24,962 nt of DNA from Cruorifilaria tuberocauda (lineage: Eukaryota > Nematoda > Chromadorea > Rhabditida > Onchocercidae). Shown in pieces: positions 11,101 to 24,962 of the stretch (position 1 is the stretch's first letter; each line of letters begins with the position of its first letter). Under the pieces are notes generated by a model, which did no database searches, had not been told where the DNA came from, and saw only the letters and a program-made list of their open reading frames with translations. A program made the translations under genes and the position numbers. The DNA is taken from contig JABVXU010000710.1 in assembly GCA_013365365.1 (NCBI GenBank), forward strand, positions 1 to 24,962, written 5' to 3'.

Positions 11101-11266
11101 TTTTTAGCAATGAATAATTTTCAATTCAATGACTAACTCCTTCAGCAACTCGACGTCCAGCATATCGTGCAGGATTGTAGGCTGTTTTTGAAAAATAACG
11201 AAAAGCTGCAGCAACGTTGTAGGAATGCTGCAGTGATGAAAATCCGCAGAAGAGTCTCGAAAGCAT
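8192..11266 (-). CDS. GHITM: GHITM/TMBIM5 (MICS1), mitochondrial inner-membrane BI-1 family protein
   Basis: Eight minus-strand exons join in frame: 11266-11138, 10831-10762, 10647-10533, 10256-10127, 9431-9236, 8954-8817, 8686-8476 and 8279-8192 (TAA), giving 358 aa against about 345 in human. The start MLSRLFCGFSSLQHSYN is basic and Ser-rich, as in a mitochondrial presequence. Family landmarks in order: TTLKERLMGPTTG; LGIGALCYYGLGLSREG; WPAYVRDRIKATYGYL; KHAAWIVHASLMGAF; GGPLAMRAAWYTAAIV; APSEKFLMMGGALAMAFG; LPPTSALGAS; LILFSLFLLFDTQ (about 270-282); DPINAQLAIYTDVLNIFIRL; tail GGKRR. Asp 280 and Asp 337 fit the paired acidic residues of the BI-1 family pore. The family is known to maintain cristae and to take part in mitochondrial Ca2+ and proton exchange. 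A loop of about 30 extra residues sits at 294-324. The gene is convergent with the small membrane-protein gene and in tandem with BOLA1. Identification is very secure. Confidence 0.95.
9832..9855. repeat. Perfect short hairpin in a GHITM intron
   Basis: TAGTCTCAT (9832-9840) and ATGAGACTA (9847-9855) form a perfect 9-bp stem around the six-base loop CTTTTC. It lies in the 695-bp intron between GHITM exons 4 and 5, which otherwise shows nothing notable. It is short enough to be chance. Confidence 0.5.
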
Positions 11267-11282
11267 TAGACAGTATATGATT

Positions 11283-11293
11283 CTACAAATAGT
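11283..11293 (-). promoter_or_regulatory. Candidate trans-splice acceptor upstream of GHITM
   Basis: On the minus strand, ACTATTTGTAG ends at 11283, leaving a 16-nt leader before the ATG at 11266. Nematode messages usually receive a spliced leader at such a site a few bases before the start. The pyrimidine tract is weak, so the assignment is tentative. It supports the chosen start because no further exon is needed upstream. Confidence 0.35.
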
Positions 11294-12540
11294 TAAACTT
11301 GGGTTAAGAAGTCATAACTGCGTAAATTTCTCCAATCTATTGCTGATTTAACAGTAACGACAAAACACTTCATGTAATAACTATCTAAGAACTCTGGAGA
11401 AAGATAAATTAATTAAAAAACAAACATCGACGGGTAAATTAATGAATGAATATAGCTTTTTAATCAGTAAGCCAGCTTCAGAATCTTAACTGCTCTCATA
11501 CCTACTACCACCAACACTACCAATAAAGCACTCCCAGCACAATAAGCACAATAAGTCAACCTCCTTTCCAAAACACTTTCTAGACACTCCGTACGCTACT
11601 TCAGCTTAAACGTTCTCGAAACTTCGATGGGGGCAGTATGAAATGATCCTGTCCCACATTGTCATTTCGCTAAAACCGACAAACCCTGAGGAATAATTCC
11701 GGAATATCTAAAAGAGCAAGAGGAGTGGTAAAAGCGCAATGAAATGGAGGTAGATATGGAAATTTTCCAATCTATTCATTGTTAAGCTACGCAGCAGATT
11801 ATCAATTGTTCATTATGAAAATAATCAAACAAATAGATTGGTAACAATACACTGAGTCTTCGTCCACAAACCATAATTGTTGGCAACATTGCAAATTGGA
11901 GATATCTCAGATATCTGGAGATAAGACATCAGTGCCATTGAATTATTGATGACTCCAATACTTGATGTAATATCTCCAAAGGCATAACTCGATAAAGTCT
12001 TAGCTTGAAACTTTTGCGCATTACTTCATATTTGTAACTACTTTAAATTTTCAGAATAGCATAACTAACTTATTGAACGAAAATAGCTTTCTCCACTGAC
12101 ATCTTTTAAGTTCAATATCATAAATCTAAATTGTTCTAATTTGTTCCCTTTATCACCAATGAATTCGTATTGCGATGTACAGTAAATTATTAATTGAAAT
12201 AGACAAACAATCAGAAGCTCAACCAGTACAACTAATGGAATTCAAGGTCTCTATCCTATCAAACGTAATTTCTAAATTGATATAATGAATATACTGCGTT
12301 TTAAAACGATTTCACTACATACAGTTTCTGATTAGTATTCAGTACTAACTCGAACCATGTTTCTGCTTAGTACATATATCACTTAAAGACCAAAGAAATC
12401 GGATGTAAAATAAATTAAGAACTTTCAAAATATCAGAGTGTGTGATTGCGGTTAATTCTTCTACTCAGTTTACCAACTTGTTCAAATATATGTTACCATG
12501 CATCATTTATAAATGCAGAATCTTGAAAAATTGTGAGGTA
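11294..12540. other. Spacer between BOLA1 and GHITM
   Basis: About 1.25 kb between the BOLA1 stop and the GHITM leader. It should contain the BOLA1 3' untranslated region. A small run of overlapping palindromes, AGATATCTCAGATATCT, occurs near 11899-11915. I see no exon, RNA gene or element. The distance is long for a compact operon, but the tandem orientation leaves co-transcription possible. Confidence 0.5.
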
Positions 12541-13568
12541 TTATTTGGAAATACGTTCTGTGTCATTATGAACGCATTCTGGTGCAACCGTTTGTGGGTC
12601 ACTATTAAATTGTGATGTGGCGTAAGCATCGATACGGAGTGCATGCACTGGTCCTGCCAATTCTTCCCGCAAACAATTATTGACAAGACGATGCATCTGC
12701 AACAGCTACACTGGTTAAAATCAAAAAGTATAAAATCGATGCGATAGCGACTACCCAATGATTTGATGAAGGTGGCAAACGGATGCATCGGTGATATTAA
12801 GTACCTGTAGATGGAAAATGGATAGCTTGAAATACTTATATTCGATGCAAGTTCTATGTGCTCCAATTGAAGATTTTAAATGGTTAGGAAATAAAGGCTT
12901 ATCAGGGAGTGACAAATTATGTAATCTTTTAATTCCAGTTCATCTATAATAATTAGAACAGGATTCTCACAAGCAAAATTTTGAGTCAACTAGAGCAGCC
13001 AAGCTTTTCACAAATCCTGACCTGTACGGTTTTCAACCCTTCAAAACTTTTGGATGCAATCTGCACATAAAAATGTTTTTCATCGTTGCCCTGACTTGCA
13101 TGGTTGTAACTTTCACATTCCACTTCCAAATATGTAGGCTAAAATGATTAGTGCTAAAAGATCCCTGAATACCTCGATATATTCAACGCCAAATCAGTTT
13201 ATGCTAACACAAACTGAAATATTTTTAAAGGGGATAAAATCTGATGTCATTATTATGATCAATATATTTTGAATAATATTAGAAAATCATTATGGGTGGT
13301 CCTGTCAAACTCCGTTCAAATCTAAGTCTCACTCATAATAATAACCTCCTCTGCGCACAAAATGCGAAATCAAAATTATTTTGCATATTAAAGCGGCAAA
13401 ATTTGAAGTTAATTTTATACGAATTGAATTCAAGTTCATATCCCTATCTTCATGCCAAAAAATAAATAAATAAACCTTAAACTCTGTTTGAAGCCTTTGT
13501 ACAATTCGATCTTTGACAGGACCATACTGCACCACACACATATGAATTCCTTTTCTGATCAACCACAT
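12541..13568 (-). CDS. BOLA1: BolA-like protein 1 (mitochondrial Fe-S cluster factor)
   Basis: Three minus-strand exons, all joining in phase 0: 13568-13476, 13138-13022 and 12696-12541 (TAA), giving 121 aa. The protein starts MWLIRKGIHMCVVQYGPVKD, a short basic segment suiting mitochondrial import. The BolA fold follows: DRIVQRLQTEFKPTYLEVEC, the variable loop with NHASQGNDEKHF (a His where this family places a cluster ligand), VQIASKSFEGLKTVQ, then the signature MHRLVNNCLREELAGPVHAL. BOLA1-type proteins work with monothiol glutaredoxin 5 in assembly or protection of [4Fe-4S] clusters in the matrix. GPVHAL and the long mid-loop favour BOLA1 over BOLA2 or BOLA3. The start is the first in-frame ATG after a possible acceptor at 13620. 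The neighbours on both sides also encode mitochondrial proteins. Confidence 0.93.
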
Positions 13569-14088
13569 AGTGTGCTTCGAGTTCAGCAGTTCAAATGTTC
13601 TAAAACCCCGTCGAAACTTCTGAATTGAAATAGAAGTTTGAAATTTTTTGAACTATCAATATTCAAACCGCGAATTACCAACCAGCGAAAAGCCGTAAGA
13701 CATGGGTTTTTCTCGACCTTTTTCCTTTTCATTTATTAATATTTTTATCGGAAAGCTGAAAGATCGTTTTGAACATCATAATATTATTGGGATGTTATAA
13801 CATTTCAGGTCCTTTGAATGGTTATAATTGATAGTAAGATATAAAAAAACATTATAAAGGTGCACATGGGGTAGGTACTGTTGTTCGATACTATCATGTA
13901 AAAATACTTTCGTTCTAATTGCATTTATCCAATAAATATGAATAGAAGATTTCTTAAGATAAATGAAAGATAGTTCTTCTTAAGAGTTGTTATTCTGAAT
14001 TGCCACTGATTTCTTTAATAATAGTATAAGCTCACGTAGTTTAAAGAAGTCAGAAATAGGTTTGCAGAAAATTGAGGTGACATTTTAG
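13569..14088. promoter_or_regulatory. Head-to-head intergenic region of BOLA1 and paraplegin
   Basis: This 520-bp gap separates the divergent ATGs at 13568 (-) and 14089 (+) and must contain the 5' control sequences of both genes. On the minus strand TTTTCAATTCAG ends at 13620, 51 bases before the BOLA1 ATG. On the plus strand CATTTTAG (14081-14088) directly abuts the paraplegin ATG. Both are candidate spliced-leader acceptors. No TATA box or recognisable transcription-factor motif stands out in this AT-rich DNA. Confidence 0.5.
14081..14088 (+). promoter_or_regulatory. Candidate trans-splice acceptor at the paraplegin start
   Basis: CATTTTAG ends immediately before the ATG at 14089. A spliced leader joined here would place the start codon at the leader junction, a common arrangement in nematodes. 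It supports 14089 as the true start. A second TTTGCAG a few bases upstream could serve as an alternative. Confidence 0.4.
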
Positions 14089-19805
<5,717 letters not shown>

Positions 19806-20332
19806 TAAGGAGTTAATGTAATTTTGGTTTTAAGAGAGAAGTAAATATTCCGTTTTGGAAAAATTCCGTATTTTTCTTTTTGTGAAGATTTAATATCGAA
19901 ATTAAGCACTGTTTGTTTAACAATGATGTTAATTGGATTCCCGTGGCTCTTAGTGGAAGTTATTTATGTGAATCTTTTGTATTTTCAAGATGGTTGGCTA
20001 TGAAGACAGAAACTTTGAATTTTTTACATAGTTTGTATTTTAAAGTGGATTTTAAAAGTTGCATAACCCAAGTAAGAATGTGTTGAAAGGCGGGATTTTA
20101 AAAATCAAATGACGAAATAATTCAAAAGTCCATAAAATCAGGTATGGAAGCAATTTTTTTAATGAATTATTCCGAGGTAAATTATTTACAAAAAAAATTC
20201 ATGAGAGATAGTTTACTTTGTTTGATATTTTAATAGAGTTTCTTGGACTGTCTTTTAGCCGGTTCCATAAGTTTCAAATGATGTATACGGTTTTGTAGGG
20301 AGGTGTAGTCGATCTTTTTTCTTGAACACTTC
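19806..20332 (+). other. Paraplegin 3' flank
   Basis: This follows the TGA at 19803-19805 and should contain the 3' untranslated region. No canonical AATAAA occurs soon after the stop. Variants such as AGTAAATATT near 19839 may serve. No coding exon is seen. Confidence 0.4.
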
Positions 20333-20388
20333 TTTTTGTTGCTTCTGGAGTAGCTTTAGCTTTAGAGAGACTACAGAAGCAACAAAAA
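20333..20388. repeat. Stem-loop downstream of paraplegin
   Basis: Left arm TTTTTGTTGCTTCTG (20333-20347), one mismatch, then AGT (20349-20351). Right arm ACT (20370-20372), one mismatch, then CAGAAGCAACAAAAA (20374-20388). The loop is 18 bases and itself repeats AGCTTT. Eighteen of 19 positions pair. It lies about 530 bases beyond the paraplegin stop. It could be a 3' untranslated region structure, a small hairpin RNA or a short inverted repeat; the stem is on the short side for a microRNA precursor. Confidence 0.65.
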
Positions 20389-23356
20389 ACTTTGATATAA
20401 TACTGTAAGATTTGCTCCTGAAATTCAAAACATTCAGAAATTTCTAGTTGAATATTTGAATTTGAGTATTGTATATAGATTGTTCATTTTTTTTTAAATA
20501 ATCTCAGTCTTACGAGGAAATTTCAACTGTGTTCAATCTAAAATCGAAAAAGGGAACTCCAATTTTATTATACCGGACTTGTTCTTACATATTACAATCA
20601 TTTTAAAATTTGATTAATTGGAAATTTGCTGATCTCAAAAATATTATAATCCTCAAGTGTATTGAATTTCACTAGGTAGTCAGTCTTTTGTTGGAGGAAT
20701 TCTTTTTAAGTAGATCGAAGTTAAAAATGTTTTGTGTTCAGCTTTTAAGTCTGCAATCCTAGGGCGTACACTACGGTACTTGAAAGATCAACATTGATTA
20801 TAAAGTGTTCCAGAGGTTTTCATATTTGTTTGCTCTTATTAATTTTGGTAAGGTATAATGATGTTTCTCGTATGAAATCTACATAAAATCGGAAACCGAA
20901 CGAAATTACCTGTTAATATTATGAGGTTGATTTCTTTAATGTCTAACACTTATAGTACGAATCTAAAATGACAAATGCAATGGAAAACATTATAAGATCA
21001 AATGATTGTTACACTCAGAAATCACACAGACTGAACATTAGAGATCAGTTAAAGTGAATTTATAAAATCTTTTCAACAATATAAAAGTTAAAATATAGGA
21101 AAAGCTCGATGTAAGAAGCAGTGATATTCGTGATTCCTTGCAATATGCTGATTTTATTTCTGAGTAAATCTCAGTGGGTTACGTAATATAAGGAAGCAGT
21201 TTAGAGGAAATTTCAGTAAATAGATTTTATCGGAAAATTTAGTTTATTTAATTCTCTTCCTTTGTAATAAACAATATATGTATAGATATATATAATTTTG
21301 CATCTATATACATTTATATTGTTAATGACAAAAAATAAAAAACTAGAGGTAACAAAAGCAAAAAAAAAACAAAGATATCATGTTGATCAATGTCAGACTC
21401 CTTTTTAGGAGATTTTTGATTAGTTGTATTGTTGAGGGGATTTTCCTGAATATTCGTGATATTCTTTTTTGCCAATGTCGTCGTGTAGCATTTGTTCATC
21501 CGATCTTAAAACACTGCAGTAAAAAAAAAGTGCCTAACTTCTTAGCATAATGAGTAATACGCTCAGAGTGTCTCTTCTCGCTGCTCTTACTAGCTAAGCT
21601 GGCATAATGATCGGCATAATAGAATTACTTCAAGTATGCATGAAGATTAACTATTAATCGCTTAGTGAATATTGCATTAAATAATTTGAAATATTACCTA
21701 ATTCAGTTATAATTCTATAATCGTCGCGGAAGTCAAGCGAGAGTTACAGTTGACATCATTTCTATCAACTCATTGTTTTCAATTTTATTTTCAAAAACTT
21801 TTTTGAAACTTGTTAATAGAAAATATTGTCACTGCTGTCTAGCTTCATCCAGGCATCATTTTGTTTATTATTTCATTTTATTTTATATCTTACTTTATTC
21901 TATAATCGGCTTGAAAAGTTTAAAAATTCAACTAATTTTAATGAAAGCAGCACTAAAGTGCTGAAAGAGATGAAACTGTTTGCTTTTCAATTTGTTGATT
22001 AGAAGTTTTGCGGTTTAATTCATTATTTTGTTTCTTAATTTTTCTTTATTTTCAGCTTTTTGGCTCTAAATTTCCTAGACTGTTCAACTTTATTGATGGA
22101 TGTTAACTGCATCTTTTTATCATATCTTAATGATTTCGTTTCATTAATAAACAATTTTAAATGACATAATTATTGATTTTCCTGTAAACATTTTTCAAAT
22201 CAAAAGATCCCCACTTCCTTCTTTATTAGTCCATTATATCTATCATTGTTCTTTTCATATTAACAAAAAAGTCGAAAATACTGAACAAAATTTTGATTGT
22301 GAAAAGAAGCGTGCAGAAGTCGGTGAGAAATGTTTTTGGATGAATTTCCAGTAAAATTTCGTCTACCAATTTTCGCCATCAGGAAAATTTTTACTTCAAC
22401 ATTACCAGAAATTTTCCACTAAGTTTGGATTGATAATCACAAAAGAACGTCGAATAAATAATTGTTTATTTGAAATGCACTCTACAATTCAGGCGTTGAA
22501 TCGTTATGAATTCTAACTGTTCAATAGAATTTTATTCTTTCGTAATTAACCACATTGAAAGACTACATATTGATAGTGCTGAACATTTCTATTACTGATA
22601 TACGATCCCAAAATTGAATTTCTTTGTTTTATTGAAATTAAACTATAGGTTTTATGACTATAAATATTTCAACTGAATATTATTGCACAAATCCGATTGC
22701 TGCTGACAGATTGCATGACAGTTTCACTGTTGATTGGTCTAAGTAATTCATTTAATATTATCAGAATTTAATATTTATTTATGTGAAGAATAAAACTGAA
22801 TAGAATCAGAATGAGCCAACTAAAAGTTAAATTACCTAATAAAATAAAAATTAGTTTCATGAAACTCTGATCACAGTAATATCCAAATGCTCATATTGCA
22901 TCATTTATATGGTAATCTTAATTAGCAAAAATAAAAAAGCCTACTATCGATGAGCGAAGGTTATCAAAATTAAAGAGAAAAAACAGCGAAGGTTTGATAA
23001 AAATTCATGTAGAAGTGCAGAAATGAGAAAAGATTTTATTCACTGTAATTTACAGTCTCTTGAGAATTTAATTTTCACGTTCAATGAATTAAAAAGGTAA
23101 AAATGATCTTATAATGTGAATAAGTAAGAAAATTAAAATCAAAATTAATGAAGGGTCAAATATCATCATCTCAATTGTTACAAGCCATCCTGCTCAAGCT
23201 CCAATTTCAATCATATGCTTCTCCACTACTACTATTTGTTTTTATGATGCATTGCGTATCCATTTTGTATTAGCTCTTCATTGAAATATGTTGAAACATT
23301 CTTAAAACCCTCATTTCAAATATCGACATTATTTTAAACCTCTAAATTCCCCACTC
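20389..23356. other. Long intergenic DNA without a supportable gene
   Basis: About 3 kb of AT-rich sequence. Open frames at 21314-21499 (-) and 21773-21964 (+) are short and biased toward Lys/Asn/Ser or Phe/Leu, as composition predicts, with no family similarity. A short patch at 21545-21640 is less AT-rich and repeats GCATAATGA or a near copy three times. No tRNA, transposon end or exon is recognised. Confidence 0.5.
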
Positions 23357-23379
23357 CTTCTCTCTTTCTCTCTCTCTCC
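23357..23379. repeat. Interrupted (CT)n microsatellite
   Basis: A pyrimidine tract of CT repeats with short TTT and CC interruptions. It is complementary in type to the (GA)n tract about 460 bases to the right. Confidence 0.8.
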
Positions 23380-23816
23380 CAAGAACTTTGCTCATGTATT
23401 AATAAAAAACAACTTAATGAATGATACTCTCTCAAAAATCAACTAACTTCTGATTCAACTGAAGCCATGTATTTAACTTCTTTACTTTTCATGCCTGTTA
23501 TTTCATTAAATGAATACTAATAAAGCTTTATTTCAGTTGAATTTCAGAATTTTTTTTTCCACATCAATTTTAATATATTTTTATATTTTTACTACTCCGC
23601 CCTTATTAATTCTTCTTATTATTCCATTACTGTGATTCATTTGATTGTGTTTATACAATATAAGTACTAATGATAAATATTAGTATCAGTGCAATCAAAA
23701 TATCACAGTCAATGTGAATTTATTCAGCTCAAAAAAGAAGAACATACTTCATTTGTCATGTCATTAAGTATGCTAAACGAATTAATCCCTTTAAATCATT
23801 CTTCTTCACTGACTCA

Positions 23817-23854
23817 AAGAGAGAAAGAGAGAGAGAGAGAGGGAGAGAGAAGGG
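23817..23854. repeat. (GA)n microsatellite
   Basis: A purine tract of GA repeats interrupted by AAA and GGG, ending in AAGGGG. It could pair imperfectly with the CT tract at 23357-23379. Confidence 0.85.
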
Positions 23855-24620
23855 GATCAATTCATTAATAATCCAATATGTAATGAAATAATCAATGAAT
23901 AGAGTGCACATATTTAATCAAATGATCATTTAAACAATTGCTGTTCCATTCATTACGCTCACTTTCGAAGAGTTCAAAATGTTCGCTGTTCAAATTCTCA
24001 AATTTTCATCTTTCCATTGATATCAAATTTGCTTAAATTTGCATGACAATGAATGGAAATTTAATAATCGTTTCTGTTATTCATTCCGCATTTTACTTTT
24101 ATCGATCAAATTTAAATTACCCGTATGCACAAACATAGAATATAGAATGAAGATGGCTAGGACAAAATTTAAATTTTATTTTTCCTGCTTTTTTTCACAT
24201 TCATGGAGTCTACTTAATAGATTGTGATCTTTTAAGGAAATTTCTATTTCGATTGCGAAGTGATCTTGTGAAAAATTATTTGCAAAAAAAGTATGATAAT
24301 GTCGATAATAGATAATGGTAATTTGATAACCAATCAAAACCCTGAACAAATCCTTTTATTTTGCATTCGATCATTATCTTTTCTTTTCCTTTCACATTTT
24401 TTTCAAATTCCAACAAGTAAGCCCAAATTCCTAAAAGTATCAATATTTGAAATTCATTGTGGAGAGCAATTTTTGCCTGAAGCTGTGTTTTATTTTCTCA
24501 AATGTTTATGCATGCTAATGTCTTCCACATACATTAATTTTCTTTTGCTTTTATTGAAGTTCAACAGTACATTCAGTTCAGTACAACTATTCAAGGCTTG
24601 TTTACTCAAGGCTATGGCTA
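23855..24620. other. Intergenic DNA, no gene seen
   Basis: The longest open frame in this part, 24293-24688 (+), encodes a Leu/Phe/Ser-rich chain and runs straight through the CT microsatellite that follows, which accounts for its SLSLSL segment. There are no convincing splice sites and no conserved motif. It is not supported as a gene. Confidence 0.5.
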
Positions 24621-24621
24621 T

Positions 24622-24650
24622 TCTCTCTGCCTCTCTCTCTCTCTCTCTCT
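24622..24650. repeat. (CT)n microsatellite
   Basis: CT repeats over about 29 bases with a single GC interruption near the left end. The right part is an uninterrupted run of about ten CT units. Confidence 0.85.
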
Positions 24651-24889
24651 TAAAGCTGTTAGCTAGCAGTTGTTATTCGGAGTGTTAACAATAATGCTAA
24701 ACTCTCCATCGCTGCTCTGTCCCTTCTGATAAGCTTTTCCACACCTAAGTAGTTCTGGTCGTCAAGATTACTTGGGAATTTTTTTTCATTTCACAGGCCT
24801 GCTATCCTTCTATACTCTTCAGTTGTACTGCAAAACACCTTTGTGGTTGTTATTTCAAGTCTATCTGTTATGCTAATACTCTCCTCATG

Positions 24890-24915
24890 TACACACATAC
24901 ACACACTCACACACA

Positions 24916-24962
<47 letters not shown>
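24890..24962. repeat. (AC)n microsatellite at the window edge
   Basis: AC repeats begin at about 24890 with TAC and CTC interruptions in the first 30 bases, then become pure and run to the last base. The true length is unknown because the sequence stops inside the array. Confidence 0.95.

Noticed and set aside
12507..12866. 119-codon minus-strand open frame
   Set aside because: It overlaps the last BOLA1 exon in a different frame. The frame with HRLVN..EELAGPVHAL and consistent splice phases is the real one.
24293..24688. 131-codon plus-strand open frame
   Set aside because: It reads through a CT microsatellite, is biased to Leu/Phe/Ser, and has no splice context or motif.

Overview
The window looks like nuclear DNA of a nematode, most likely a spirurid or filarial-type worm. 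It is strongly AT-rich. Genes are split into exons of about 40-290 nt by short introns with GT donors and TTTTCAG-type acceptors, and good acceptor sequences sit just upstream of start codons, as expected for spliced-leader trans-splicing. The clade is inference; no marker here fixes the species.

Layout, left to right. 1-2099: no confident gene. On the minus strand of about 1-560 there are short coding-like stretches broken by stops, followed by low-complexity DNA. 2100-6196 (+): a K+-dependent Na+/Ca2+ exchanger of the NCKX/SLC24 family with both alpha repeats. Its first half has apparent single-base frame breaks, and a key alpha-2 Asp is Asn. 6538-7896 (+): a small four-exon gene for a 102-residue single-pass membrane protein that I do not recognise. 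8192-11266 (-): GHITM/TMBIM5, an inner mitochondrial membrane protein, 8 exons, 358 aa. 12541-13568 (-): BOLA1-type BolA protein, 3 exons, 121 aa. 14089-19805 (+): paraplegin (SPG7-type m-AAA protease subunit), 19 exons, 707 aa. 19806-24962: about 5 kb without a supportable gene. It holds one good hairpin and several dinucleotide repeats, and the window stops inside an (AC)n tract.

The exon models of GHITM, BOLA1 and paraplegin join in frame at every splice site over about 3.6 kb of coding sequence, so the local sequence is of good quality. This makes the breaks in the exchanger more likely to be real decay than sequencing error.

The three right-hand genes are all nuclear genes for mitochondrial proteins. 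BOLA1 and paraplegin are head to head across a 520-bp gap, and BOLA1 and GHITM are in tandem. TMBIM5/GHITM has been reported in mammals to bind and restrain the m-AAA protease and to act in mitochondrial Ca2+/H+ exchange, so its linkage to an m-AAA subunit is the most interesting biological observation here. I see no CRISPR array, tRNA, rRNA or intact mobile element, and no evidence of an unknown multi-gene system.
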